Shown here piece after piece: positions 14,792 to 21,637 of a stretch of 21,637 nt of DNA (its first letter is position 1; each line of letters begins with the position of its first letter). This DNA comes from Desulfobacterales bacterium. GTDB taxonomy: Bacteria > Desulfobacterota > Desulfobacteria > Desulfobacterales > JAHEIW01. A program made the translations under genes and the position numbers. The stretch lies in the NCBI GenBank assembly GCA_030145015.1, contig JAQYWI010000091.1:1-21637 (forward strand), read 5' to 3'. The notes below the pieces were generated by a model that had not been told where the DNA came from, searched no databases, and was given only the letters and a program-made list of their open reading frames with translations.

Positions 14792-15078
14792 ATTTATATT
14801 TTAACCCGAATCACTTCTTCTATGCAAATCCTTCCATCGTTAATATTTAAGGTGTACCCTATCCCCTCCATATGATTGGCAAAATTTTCAGAATAGTGAT
14901 TTAAGATGAAACGAAGTTTGGTTAAATGAAAATTTACAATTCATTGGAAGGAGATCTATGATGGTTTATTCTGGAGAAATTGAAAAAGTGGGTCGCATCT
15001 TGATTTGTGCTAAAAATATTGAATAAATCATCGATCAAAATTTGGCTCCATTCCCTCAAAAATCAGGGTCTGTGACTG
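14792..15078. other. Intergenic region upstream of the DUF2779 gene
   Basis: Apart from a 22-codon frame at 14958-15026 with an excellent ribosome binding site, nothing is recognised. It would contain the promoter of the DUF2779 gene on the minus strand, but no clear -35/-10 pair is visible. Confidence 0.4.
14958..15026 (+). CDS. Possible 22-residue peptide or truncated gene start
   Basis: GGAAGGAG lies 5 bases before ATG 14958, an ideal ribosome binding site. The frame reads MMVYSGEIEKVGRILICAKN-IE and stops at 15026. The site quality suggests it once began a longer gene, or that it encodes a small peptide. Dispersed repeat K begins 53 bp downstream. Low confidence that a peptide is made. 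Confidence 0.3.
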   Translation: MMVYSGEIEKVGRILICAKNIE

Positions 15079-15133
15079 GAATCTGTCTTGCAGCCGTCGA
15101 GAAAGTTATAATTTCATGGACGTCCCCTAAATT
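15079..15133 (-). repeat. Dispersed GACGTCCCC repeat, copy K
   Basis: GAATCTGTCTTGCAGCC, then GTCGAGAAAGTTATAATTTC, then ATGGACGTCCCCTAAATT. Nearly identical to copy A over 55 bp although 14.5 kb away. Its inner end overlaps the last codons of the lipoprotein gene and provides that gene's stop codon. Confidence 0.88.
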
Positions 15134-15485
15134 CTTCATCTGTTTCTTGATTGTAATCCTTCCTAACATAGCCTTGTTCATCATACTTTTCTGAATGTTT
15201 CGATGCCCGATGCATTTGTAATTCATGATAATCTTCAGCCACGAAACCATCCACTGACTCTTCTTGGCAGCGCCAAGCTTGTTTGCTTGATCCTGGATCT
15301 TCAGGTGCTAAGTCGATATAATTTACTAAGAACATAAGAATATCGAATCCTATCATAAGACCGGTAACAGTAAGATTGTCACCATACTGATTGCCCGACA
15401 TAATGGCAGCTCCTATCTTGTGGTTTGCTGTAGCACAGCTAAAAAGGAGGGTCGAGCAGACAAATATCATGATTAAATTCTTCAT
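15114..15485 (-). CDS. Small lipoprotein, 3' end supplied by a repeat
   Basis: A 123-residue protein with a short hydrophobic signal peptide and lipobox LFSC (C17), so it is probably lipid-anchored in the envelope. A second hydrophobic stretch (about 42-57, GLMIGFDILMFLVNYI) could be a membrane segment; the rest is polar, with many His, Glu and Tyr. Family not recognised. An AAGGTGA site 6 bases before the ATG supports the start. It is the last gene of a three-gene operon, 11 bp after the membrane/TPR gene. The last residues, RGRP and the stop, are encoded by dispersed repeat K, so the original C-terminus has probably been lost or altered. Confidence 0.7.
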   Translation of the reverse strand: MKNLIMIFVCSTLLFSCATANHKIGAAIMSGNQYGDNLTVTGLMIGFDILMFLVNYIDLAPEDPGSSKQAWRCQEESVDGFVAEDYHELQMHRASKHSEKYDEQGYVRKDYNQETDEEFRGRP

Positions 15486-15496
15486 AGTACGTCACC

Positions 15497-16042
15497 TTAT
15501 TTTTCGTTTTGCACCATATCACTTAATTCACGATAAAAATTTAATGCCCAGCGATGAAAGACCGCCTCTTTATCCGGCTCCACTTTTATGATTTTCAGCA
15601 GGCACTCTTTGGCTGCGCAACGGTCTTCAAACCCTTCCCACAGAATTTGTGCTTTTAAAAACAGCGCTTCCGGAAAATCAGGGTCCCTGGCCAAAACCCC
15701 TTCAATTGTTAAAAGGGCATCGTCGAATCGATTACATAATTTGTGATATCTCACCACATTCAGGTCTCCGGCCATCTGTTCTCGAATGCCAATGGTTCTC
15801 CTGCCCAGACCGTAAAATACATTGACAGCCCCACCGCCCAGGACATCAGTGAGAATTGAGGCTGCCGAACCGATTGTGGCACTGACCAGAAAGGCAACCA
15901 CCAAACCAACGACCGCACCCGAAGACCCGCCTGCAAGGTAACCCCAGATTAGCCCCATCACGGCAAGATAGGGGAATGCCCAGACGGCATTTCTGAGGGT
16001 CAAGGCTAAGTCTGCCGAATCTACATTTTTAAGATGCTTCAT
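15497..16042 (-). CDS. Membrane protein with C-terminal TPR-like region
   Basis: From ATG 16042, 181 residues. Two hydrophobic segments (about 20-37 and 41-66, the second with a GAVVGLVVAFLVSATIGSAA glycine/alanine pattern) would place it in the inner membrane. The C-terminal half (about 95-175) has TPR-like helices: RFDDALLTIEGVLARDPDFPEALFLKAQ-type spacing, a common protein-interaction repeat. Start: GAGGAG (16049-16054) is 6 bases before this ATG; a start at 16063 would overlap the upstream gene and lacks a site. It lies between a small membrane gene (17 bp upstream) and the lipoprotein gene (11 bp downstream), so the three probably form one envelope complex or pathway of unknown function. 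Confidence 0.75.
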   Translation of the reverse strand: MKHLKNVDSADLALTLRNAVWAFPYLAVMGLIWGYLAGGSSGAVVGLVVAFLVSATIGSAASILTDVLGGGAVNVFYGLGRRTIGIREQMAGDLNVVRYHKLCNRFDDALLTIEGVLARDPDFPEALFLKAQILWEGFEDRCAAKECLLKIIKVEPDKEAVFHRWALNFYRELSDMVQNEK

Positions 16043-16059
16043 ATTTTTCTCCTCTGTCT

Positions 16060-16230
16060 TCAACCTACCTGCAATAAAAAGGAAAACAGCAGGTTAAGAA
16101 TACTTATCAGAATTAATGAGATGACCCCGGTAACAGCAAATGTAACGGCGGCGACCGCCATAATATCTTTCGGCGTTGCCGGTACCCGGTTTATGGGTCC
16201 CCAATCCTCTACTAAATTTATTTTCAGCAT
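16060..16230 (-). CDS. Small single-pass membrane protein, SecE-like in shape
   Basis: A 56-residue gene, easily missed because of its size: MLKINLVEDWGPINRVPATP, then KDIMAVAAVTFAVTGVISLI, then LISILNLLFSFLLQVG. A short polar N-terminus leads into one long hydrophobic helix. The outline (Trp-containing amphipathic start, then a tail anchor ending in a leucine-rich stretch) recalls SecE, but the conserved SecE lysine/arginine segment is not convincing, so that is a guess. The ATG at 16230 has only a weak purine-rich site (AAAGAAAG). Support comes from context: it ends 17 bp before the membrane/TPR start, its tail overlaps nothing else, and it would be the first gene of the operon. Confidence 0.6.
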   Translation of the reverse strand: MLKINLVEDWGPINRVPATPKDIMAVAAVTFAVTGVISLILISILNLLFSFLLQVG

Positions 16231-16283
16231 TTTAAATTTCTTTCTTTAATCATCTTTTCTCAGGCCTGTTTAAAGTATAACAC

Positions 16284-16302
16284 CCGGATTTGTCAGATCC
16301 GG
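16284..16302. promoter_or_regulatory. Inverted repeat in divergent promoter region
   Basis: CCGGAT-ttgtcag-ATCCGG lies in the 207-bp gap between the minus-strand membrane/lipoprotein operon and the plus-strand WYL regulator. WYL-domain regulators often control adjacent or divergent genes, so this is a candidate operator. The alternative is a weak terminator; no T-run follows directly. Confidence 0.3.
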
Positions 16303-16437
16303 TCAAACCCCTGATTTTTTTTAATCACTAAAGTTTTAAGCTACTTAGACCGATAAATAATTTTGAGCAGTTGCATTTAGTCGCTGACCCGCACAGACAT
16401 TTAAAATCTGTCGAAACCAAATAAAAAGGAATATAAA

Positions 16438-17451
16438 ATGGCACGGGGTGACCAGTTAGCAAGGCAATGGAAGATTTTTCAAACACTCGTAACATCCAGG
16501 TACGGCAAATCTGTCACAGCTCTGGCAAGAGGTCTTGACTGCCATCAGCGAACCGTTTACAGGGATCTGAATGCTCTTGAGGCCGCCGGGTTTCCGATTT
16601 ATACCGAAAATTCAAACGGCAAAAACCACTGGTACCTGCTGGATTCGGCCCGGAATCCCATGCCGGTGCCGTTCAGCATGCCGGAACTGATGGCCCTGTA
16701 TTTCGGCAGTGACGTCCTCAAGGTCCTGAAAGGCACTGTGTTTCATGATGCTCTCGAATCTGTTCTGAAAAAGGTCAAATCCTCCATTCCCCCCGAATCT
16801 GAAAAATACTTGAGCCGGGTCGAAAAAAGCCTGCACACCCGGCCGGGGCCGTACAAAAATTACAGCAAATACAAAAAAAATATCGAACTGATCAACGAGG
16901 CGGTATTCAGCGGGCGGGTGATCGAAATCGTTTATTACACCATGAGTCGCAAAAAATCGCGGCAGCGCAAAGTCGCCCCCTATAGAATGTGGTTTCACGA
17001 CGGCGGGTTCTACCTGATCGGGCATTGCAAGTGGCGGGACGGAATTCGAATATTCGCGGTCGATCGCATTAAAAAGATCCATCTGACCGAAGAAACCTTT
17101 GAAGTGCCGGAGGAATTCGATGTTGACGCCTTTATGCGCAGCAGCTTTGGCGTCTACCACGGCAGGCCGGAGAAGGTCAAAGTTCTGTTTTCCGCCGGCA
17201 TCGCCGAATACATCAAAGAAAAGATCTGGCATGAAACCCAGAAATTTTACGACAATCCTGACGGATCCGTTCTCTTCGAGGCTGATGTTGCCTGCACCAA
17301 AGAGATCAAAGCCTGGGTCATGCGCTGGGGCGCCAATGCAATCGTTCTGGAACCCGAGAAGTTAAGAAACGAAATCCAGTCGGAGGCCATCGAAATGATG
17401 GCCGGTTACGCCAACGGGATGGATCCGGTCAAAAAGACCCTCACCGCCTGA
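16438..17451 (+). CDS. WYL-domain transcriptional regulator
   Basis: A 337-residue regulator of the YafY/PafC type. The N-terminal winged helix-turn-helix (about 10-68) includes KSVTALARGLDCHQRTVYRD followed by LNALEAAGFPIY. The WYL domain (about 145-225) has VIEIVYYTMSRKKSRQRKVA, then the PYRMWFHDGGFYLIGHCKWR ligand-binding segment with FYL at the WYL position, then IRIFAVDRIKKI. A WCX-type C-terminal extension follows. WYL domains bind small molecules or nucleic acid and often control DNA-damage or defence genes. The AAAAAGGAATATAAA leader gives an AGGA site 7 bases before the ATG. It is divergent from the membrane/TPR/lipoprotein operon, a plausible target, and convergent with the zinc-ribbon gene. 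Confidence 0.92.
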   Translation: MARGDQLARQWKIFQTLVTSRYGKSVTALARGLDCHQRTVYRDLNALEAAGFPIYTENSNGKNHWYLLDSARNPMPVPFSMPELMALYFGSDVLKVLKGTVFHDALESVLKKVKSSIPPESEKYLSRVEKSLHTRPGPYKNYSKYKKNIELINEAVFSGRVIEIVYYTMSRKKSRQRKVAPYRMWFHDGGFYLIGHCKWRDGIRIFAVDRIKKIHLTEETFEVPEEFDVDAFMRSSFGVYHGRPEKVKVLFSAGIAEYIKEKIWHETQKFYDNPDGSVLFEADVACTKEIKAWVMRWGANAIVLEPEKLRNEIQSEAIEMMAGYANGMDPVKKTLTA

Positions 17452-17522
17452 ACGGATTTCACGTAGAGAATTTAATGCCTGCCGGCTGTTTTCTTCGCTT
17501 TTTGGAAATAGGCTGTCATCAG

Positions 17523-19316
17523 CTATCCGGCGGATTCCGCCACCTCAACCGTATATTCATCCAGGTTTTCCGGCAATTGATTAAAGACGATCATAAACGG
17601 GAGCGCCTTTCCTGATCTGACTTTTAAATTCGTGCGCCTGTCGCCGAACCTGTTCTGCAGGCGCCTGCTGATTGCCGAAAACTCCATACCGGCAAGATCC
17701 TGCTCGGCGATCACATTCCCGCAATACACCTCGGCGGTTTTGATCAGCTTGTTGCCCTTTTGATAAAGCTTTGCGGTTATCTTGATAAAGCTGCGCGGAT
17801 GATCGTATTCATTCAGCACCTGTCCTCTGACCACAAAAAGCTTGCCGGCTCCGTCATTTTCAACAAATTTAGCGGTAACGGTCTTCTCCAGGGGCGTTAT
17901 CGCGAGGTTGCCGGCCGTATCGCCGTTTTCAGATGAAAAAAGAACGCCTGCAATCGGAATATTTTTGACCGCGTCGTCAAGATAAGGGATTTTGAACCCG
18001 GCGGTCTTTGCTATGACGAGTATCCCCGCAGCCACGATCAGAAACGAAAAAAGGGCGAGGGCCGCCATTCGGGTACGTGATTTTGTGATCCACGGCAGCG
18101 GTTTGACGAAAATTTGGTCGATCTCGCGGGTTTTCCCATTCAAATCGGTATCCTCTTCAGATTTTTCGATGGTGACATCAACGGTTGTGCTGCCGAAGTC
18201 CCGGGCTTCGGTAAAATCTTTATCACCGGAAGTGGAAATTTGACCTTTAGAATCATTCCGGGAGTCAGCCGGTTCCGGTTCCGGGAAAAAAAGATCCGGA
18301 TCGCCGCCTTCCGGCATGTCCGCACCGTCAATGCGGCCATTTTCTAAAATTTGTCCTTCCGGGTCAAACAGAATCTCCAGCTCAGTATCACTTCCGGTAG
18401 CAGTCAATTCGGCGGCTTTTTCTGTTGGGTCGTCATTGCCGATTGTTATTCCGGCTTCCTCGACCAGTGTATCAATATTAAAAATCTCTTCTTCACTGTC
18501 TTCGCCATCAATACCGGACAATTCGATTTCTTCGTAACGATCATCGGCTTCAGAGATGCCTTCCGGCACCGGATCCTCATCCCGGCCAAGCATTTCCTCT
18601 AAATCGCTAATATCAAGCACGTCGGATCCGGCCGTTGGGTCGGCATTGTTTGCACTCCCTGCGAGATCTACATCTTCAATCTCCAAAACATTCCCCGGCT
18701 TCCCTGAAGTGCTTTCTTCCAGCTCCCCGGCATCAGGAAAGTCATCCAGATTAATCAGTTCTTCGAGATCCAAAAGATCTATCTCGTCTGTTTCCGGTAT
18801 TCCGGTGTCCGGATTTGCCGTTGCGAGGGTTTCTCCATCTTCTTCGAGTATCCCTTCCGGGTCCGAAGCGGCTGATTCATCGTCTGAAATTAAATCGTCT
18901 TCTGACAGAAAGTCTTCATCAAACCCCTCGAGATCCGGTAAATCAGATTCAACGGTTTCCTCAACATCATCACCGGATGCCGAAAACTCAAACTCGCCGG
19001 CGTCTTCAAGCCCCGGATCCGGCTCGGGATCCGCATCCTCGATAGTAATTGCGGTGGTGTCTTCTTCATCGAAATCGAAAGGGATGGGGTCCGTATCCAG
19101 CAGGCCCAGATCGTCTTCGAGGGTATCCGGCGGTTCGTCCGATACCGAATCCGGCTCCGCAACCGCAGATTCAGCTTCCGGTTCGAACCCGACCGCCGGA
19201 GAATAGACCACAAATTCATAATTGCATTTTGAGCAGCGGGCCCTTGAGCCCGACTCGTTTATGAGGCTTTCTTCGATGTTGAAAGCTGTTTCGCACTCTT
19301 TGCAGATGGTAATCAT
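17523..19316 (-). CDS. MJ0042 zinc-ribbon / DUF3426 protein
   Basis: A 597-residue protein in three parts. The N-terminal zinc ribbon has C5-x2-C8 and C28-x2-C31 (MJ0042/zinc_ribbon_5 type). Residues ~40-380 form a very acidic low-complexity stretch, rich in Asp, Glu, Ser and Pro, with LEExL-type repeats. A single membrane helix (about 415-437, ALALFSFLIVAAGILVIA) leads to a C-terminal DUF3426 domain (about 440-597), probably periplasmic, a fold resembling an immunoglobulin-like or LEA-type domain. Such proteins are common in delta- and betaproteobacteria; their function is not established. The acidic region is much longer than is usual in the family. It lies 44 bp downstream of the truncated GspE/PilB gene on the same strand. 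Confidence 0.88.
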   Translation of the reverse strand: MITICKECETAFNIEESLINESGSRARCSKCNYEFVVYSPAVGFEPEAESAVAEPDSVSDEPPDTLEDDLGLLDTDPIPFDFDEEDTTAITIEDADPEPDPGLEDAGEFEFSASGDDVEETVESDLPDLEGFDEDFLSEDDLISDDESAASDPEGILEEDGETLATANPDTGIPETDEIDLLDLEELINLDDFPDAGELEESTSGKPGNVLEIEDVDLAGSANNADPTAGSDVLDISDLEEMLGRDEDPVPEGISEADDRYEEIELSGIDGEDSEEEIFNIDTLVEEAGITIGNDDPTEKAAELTATGSDTELEILFDPEGQILENGRIDGADMPEGGDPDLFFPEPEPADSRNDSKGQISTSGDKDFTEARDFGSTTVDVTIEKSEEDTDLNGKTREIDQIFVKPLPWITKSRTRMAALALFSFLIVAAGILVIAKTAGFKIPYLDDAVKNIPIAGVLFSSENGDTAGNLAITPLEKTVTAKFVENDGAGKLFVVRGQVLNEYDHPRSFIKITAKLYQKGNKLIKTAEVYCGNVIAEQDLAGMEFSAISRRLQNRFGDRRTNLKVRSGKALPFMIVFNQLPENLDEYTVEVAESAG

Positions 19317-19359
19317 TTTTATGCCCCTTTTTTCCGCCTCATCCGGAACCGGCAGCTTA

Positions 19360-20397
19360 TCAGTCCATCACAACTGATGCGGCCTCTTCCAGGGTGGTGA
19401 TTCCCTGAAGCACCTTTTCGACGGCGTTTTCTTTAAGAGTTGTAAAGTTGCCGGATGCGACGGCGGCTTTTCTGATCTCCTGGGCCGGACGCCTTTTTAA
19501 AATCAGATCCTGAATTTTCTCATCAATAATCAGTACTTCATAAACCCCCGTGCGGCCCCTGTAACCGGTGTTCATGCAGCTGATACACCCTTTGCCGTGC
19601 ACCAGATTGCCGTTGGCGTTCGAACCCAGGTCCCAGTGTTTCAGCGCCTCCCTGGATGGATGGTAAGGCGCTTTGCATGCGGGGCAGACCTTGCGCACCA
19701 GGCGCTGGGAAAACGATATGCCCATCACCGAGGAGACCAGAAAAGGTTCGATGCCCATATCGAGCAGCCGGGTGACAGCGCCGGAAGCATCGTTGGTGTG
19801 CAGGGTGCTCAATACCCGATGACCGGTCAGAGCGGCCTGAACAGCTACCCTGGCGGTTTCCAGATCCCGGATCTCGCCGACCATAACCACGTCCGGATCC
19901 TGGCGCAGGATGGATCTCAGCCCACCCGCAAAGGTCATGCCGGCCCTGGTGTTCAGCTGGACCTGGTTGATGTTGTTGATGCGGTATTCCACCGGATCCT
20001 CCACGGTGATGATGTTGATGTCCGGTTTATTCAATTCTTTCAGGATGGCATATAGACTGGTGCTTTTGCCGCTGCCCGTGGGGCCGGTGCTGAGAATCAT
20101 TCCATGCGGCCGGCCGATAACCGCTTCCAGTTTTTTGCGGTCGGCCTCCGTCATGCCAAGCCGGTTCAGGGAGCATATCCCGTTGCCGGTGTCAAGCAAC
20201 CGCAGAACCACATTCTCTCCGTAAATGGAAGGTATGGTGGACGCTCTTACGTTGATTTCCCTGTTTTTCATCCTGACATTAAAGCGCCCGTCCTGGGCTT
20301 TTCGTGAAACGGCGATGTCCATACCGGCCAGAATTTTCAAACGGGAAACCAGCGACAAAAACCAGCGTTTCGGAGGGGAGGGCACCTCGTAGAATAA
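19360..20397 (-). CDS. GspE/PilB-family ATPase, 5'-truncated
   Basis: Secretion/pilus assembly ATPase. Residues (from GTG 20385): QDGRF 31-35, Walker A GPTGSGKST 101-109, Asp box IITVEDPVEY 125-134, Walker B VVMVGEIRD 167-175, His box STLHTNDA 193-200, and the zinc-binding tetracysteine C234/C237...C267/C270. These proteins normally have ~560 residues; here the whole N-terminal MshEN-type domain and part of N2 are missing. Homology runs upstream of the GTG through FYEV to about 20397, exactly where a 56-bp palindrome begins, with an in-frame TGA at 20404-20406. The gene is therefore a 3' remnant; the protein would lack its membrane-docking part. No gspF or pilC is in the window. Confidence 0.88.
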   Translation of the reverse strand, partial: LFYEVPSPPKRWFLSLVSRLKILAGMDIAVSRKAQDGRFNVRMKNREINVRASTIPSIYGENVVLRLLDTGNGICSLNRLGMTEADRKKLEAVIGRPHGMILSTGPTGSGKSTSLYAILKELNKPDINIITVEDPVEYRINNINQVQLNTRAGMTFAGGLRSILRQDPDVVMVGEIRDLETARVAVQAALTGHRVLSTLHTNDASGAVTRLLDMGIEPFLVSSVMGISFSQRLVRKVCPACKAPYHPSREALKHWDLGSNANGNLVHGKGCISCMNTGYRGRTGVYEVLIIDEKIQDLILKRRPAQEIRKAAVASGNFTTLKENAVEKVLQGITTLEEAASVVMD

Positions 20398-20453
20398 ATG
20401 GGGTCAGGGCTTGATTTGTGATCAATTAATCACTGATCAAGCCCTGACCCCAT
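20398..20453. repeat. 56-bp near-perfect palindrome
   Basis: Left arm ATGGGGTCAGGGCTTGAT (20398-20415) and its exact complement (20436-20453) enclose 20 bases that themselves contain GTGAT...ATCAC. The arm has the same outline as the dispersed TCAAGnnnTGACCCC boundary at 2672, 10842 and 13276. It resembles REP/REPIN or IS200-type palindromic ends. It cuts the GspE/PilB gene at its 5' side. Confidence 0.85.
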
Positions 20454-20844
20454 CTATTGATGTGTTGGAGGTATCACCGGAGCGTACGATTGGTGTCAGT
20501 TTACGTTGATTAAGGGCCGCTATGAATGGAAAGCGGTCGATTTGACAGCGTTCATTCGGCGCCCTATTTTATTGCTGATAATTCCTTTGGTCTTTAATAC
20601 GGTTCCGATCACCCGCCGGTAAGTACTGCGCTTTATCCTCGTCGCCTTGTCAGGCTGTTGGTCGGATTAGCCTGATGACGCCAGGCACCTACAAGTGTAT
20701 TCAGCGATCGCTTATAGTCAAAGTCATAAAGGTGCGTAATCGGTGATGATAAAAAAAACTTCGAAAGATTCAATGGTGGCATAAACCGTCTTGACGGCAC
20801 CTTTCGTCTACAAATCGGTAAAAACAGAAAAAGGATTCACACCT
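20454..20844. other. Intergenic region
   Basis: About 390 bases without a recognised gene. No continuation of the GspE/PilB N-terminus was found in any frame. A CAGGCT...AGCCTG hairpin lies near 20651-20674. The right end must hold the promoter of the sugar dehydrogenase gene, but no clear elements are visible. Confidence 0.5.
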
Positions 20845-21637
20845 ATGCGCTTGATTATCCTCTTGCTGATTATCATTACAATTGCTGTACCGGTTGCAGC
20901 CGGAGACTTTCCAATTGAGGGCACGAAGGGCACCGAACTTGCGGCCACGCGGGTCGCTACTTTCGATGAGCCCTGGGCCATGACTTTCCTGCCCGATGGC
21001 ACTCTTTTGGTGACCGAGAAGAGAGGGGTCCTGTGGCATGTTACCAACGACGGATCGAAAACAGAAGTGCAGGGCTTGTGGAAAGTCGCCTATGGCGGTC
21101 AAGGCGGCTTGGGCGATGTGGTGCTGCATCCTGATTTTGAACGCAATTTCTGGGTCTATTTGTCTTATGCCGAACGCGCGGATCATAACACCACAATCGG
21201 TGCGGTGGTGGTCCGCGCAAAGCTCGATCTAAAAAACAGCCCGCTCAAGCTCGCGTCAGTGGAAAAACTGTGGGTTCAGGAGCCAAAAGTTACTGGAAAA
21301 GGACATTACAGCCATCGCATCGCGTTCGGCCCCGACGGTAAAATGTTCATCACCTCCGGAGACCGCCAGAAACTTACACCGGCCCAAAATTTTGACGGTC
21401 ATCTTGGCAAGGTGCTACGCTTAAATGACGACGGAACGGTGCCCAATGACAATCCGTGGCAGAATCGTGGTGAGATTGCCAAGCAATTCTGGACCGTCGG
21501 TCACCGCAACATGCTGGGCATCGATTTTGATGCCGACGGACGTTTGTGGGTCCATGAGATGGGTCCGCGTCACGGCGATGAGTTGAATCTGATCATTGCT
21601 GGTAAAAATTATGGCTGGCCCATCGTATCTAACGGCG
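20845..21637 (+). CDS. PQQ-dependent sugar dehydrogenase, exported (partial, 3' end off window)
   Basis: The first 264 residues of a soluble glucose/sorbosone dehydrogenase-like beta-propeller (YliI/Asd type), running off the right edge. An N-terminal signal peptide ([20 protein letters not shown]) sends it to the periplasm. Family signatures: [32 protein letters not shown], the [20 protein letters not shown] segment with the catalytic-site histidine, [22 protein letters not shown] and GKNYGWP. It oxidises aldose sugars with PQQ as cofactor; the electron acceptor and sugar cannot be told. An AAAAAGGA site lies 9 bases before the ATG. It is on the opposite strand from the truncated ATPase gene. 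Confidence 0.92.
   Translation, partial: MRLIILLLIIITIAVPVAAGDFPIEGTKGTELAATRVATFDEPWAMTFLPDGTLLVTEKRGVLWHVTNDGSKTEVQGLWKVAYGGQGGLGDVVLHPDFERNFWVYLSYAERADHNTTIGAVVVRAKLDLKNSPLKLASVEKLWVQEPKVTGKGHYSHRIAFGPDGKMFITSGDRQKLTPAQNFDGHLGKVLRLNDDGTVPNDNPWQNRGEIAKQFWTVGHRNMLGIDFDADGRLWVHEMGPRHGDELNLIIAGKNYGWPIVSNG

Noticed and set aside
567..15133. Integron cassette array with attC sites
   Set aside because: The repeats are similar to each other and lack the GTTRRRY / RYYYAAC core pair and the typical large imperfect hairpin; no integrase is seen. Only the layout is cassette-like.
16284..16302. Rho-independent terminator at the CCGGAT hairpin
   Set aside because: There is no T-run directly after the stem on either strand, so it is listed only as a possible operator.
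16612..17232. 206-residue minus-strand frame
   Set aside because: It lies fully inside the well-supported WYL regulator on the other strand and matches nothing recognised.
18556..19206. 216-residue serine-rich plus-strand frame
   Set aside because: It is the reverse strand of the acidic Asp/Glu-rich region of the zinc-ribbon protein, which naturally reads as a long Ser-rich open frame.
20770..21186. 138-residue minus-strand frame at the right end
   Set aside because: It is antisense to the sugar dehydrogenase, whose motifs and signal peptide are clear on the plus strand.

Overview
The window looks like an accessory, heavily rearranged stretch of a Gram-negative chromosome, most likely a Desulfobacterota (former Deltaproteobacteria, Desulfobacterales-like) organism. 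The support is indirect: a GspE/PilB ATPase next to an MJ0042 zinc-ribbon/DUF3426 protein, a lipoprotein, a WYL regulator, group II intron debris and many short dispersed repeats. There is no rRNA, tRNA or CRISPR array, and no intact transposase or integrase. The taxonomic call is inference only.

Layout: (1) 1-389 holds the 3' ends (domains V and VI) of two tandem group II introns in the same orientation; the second lacks an RT gene. (2) 567-7003 is a run of unrelated minus-strand genes (membrane M28 peptidase, NmrA-like protein, 71-aa protein, N-formylglutamate amidohydrolase-like protein, ADP-ribosylglycohydrolase, 108-aa protein) separated by repeat-rich DNA. (3) 7461-10602 is a block of three genes: a plus-strand acidic protein of unknown family, convergent with a sigma-70/ECF-like factor overlapping a metallophosphoesterase. 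A ~55-bp direct repeat flanks the block. (4) 10602-13247 has an aldo/keto-reductase-like gene, a 61-aa membrane protein, a 146-bp MITE-like element and decayed copies of one gene fragment. That fragment resembles a PD-(D/E)XK-type protein and travels with its downstream flank. (5) 13313-14791 is a DUF2779 protein with a Cas4-like and a DEDD-type nuclease domain. (6) 15114-16230 is a compact minus-strand operon (small membrane protein, membrane/TPR protein, lipoprotein), divergent from a WYL-domain regulator. (7) 17523-20397 has the zinc-ribbon/DUF3426 protein and a GspE/PilB ATPase cut off at its 5' end by a 56-bp palindrome. (8) 20845 to the end is the first part of an exported PQQ-dependent sugar dehydrogenase.

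The unifying theme is repeats. One family (core GAAAGTTATAATTTCATGGACGTCCCC) lies directly downstream of several unrelated minus-strand genes, always in the same orientation. It flanks the NmrA-like gene on both sides and supplies the stop codon of the lipoprotein. A second family flanks the sigma/phosphoesterase block. A third is the travelling PD-(D/E)XK-like fragment. Together they look like the footprint of a process that places single genes or small modules between short repeats. No recombinase for it is visible here, and the repeats lack recognisable integron attC core sites.
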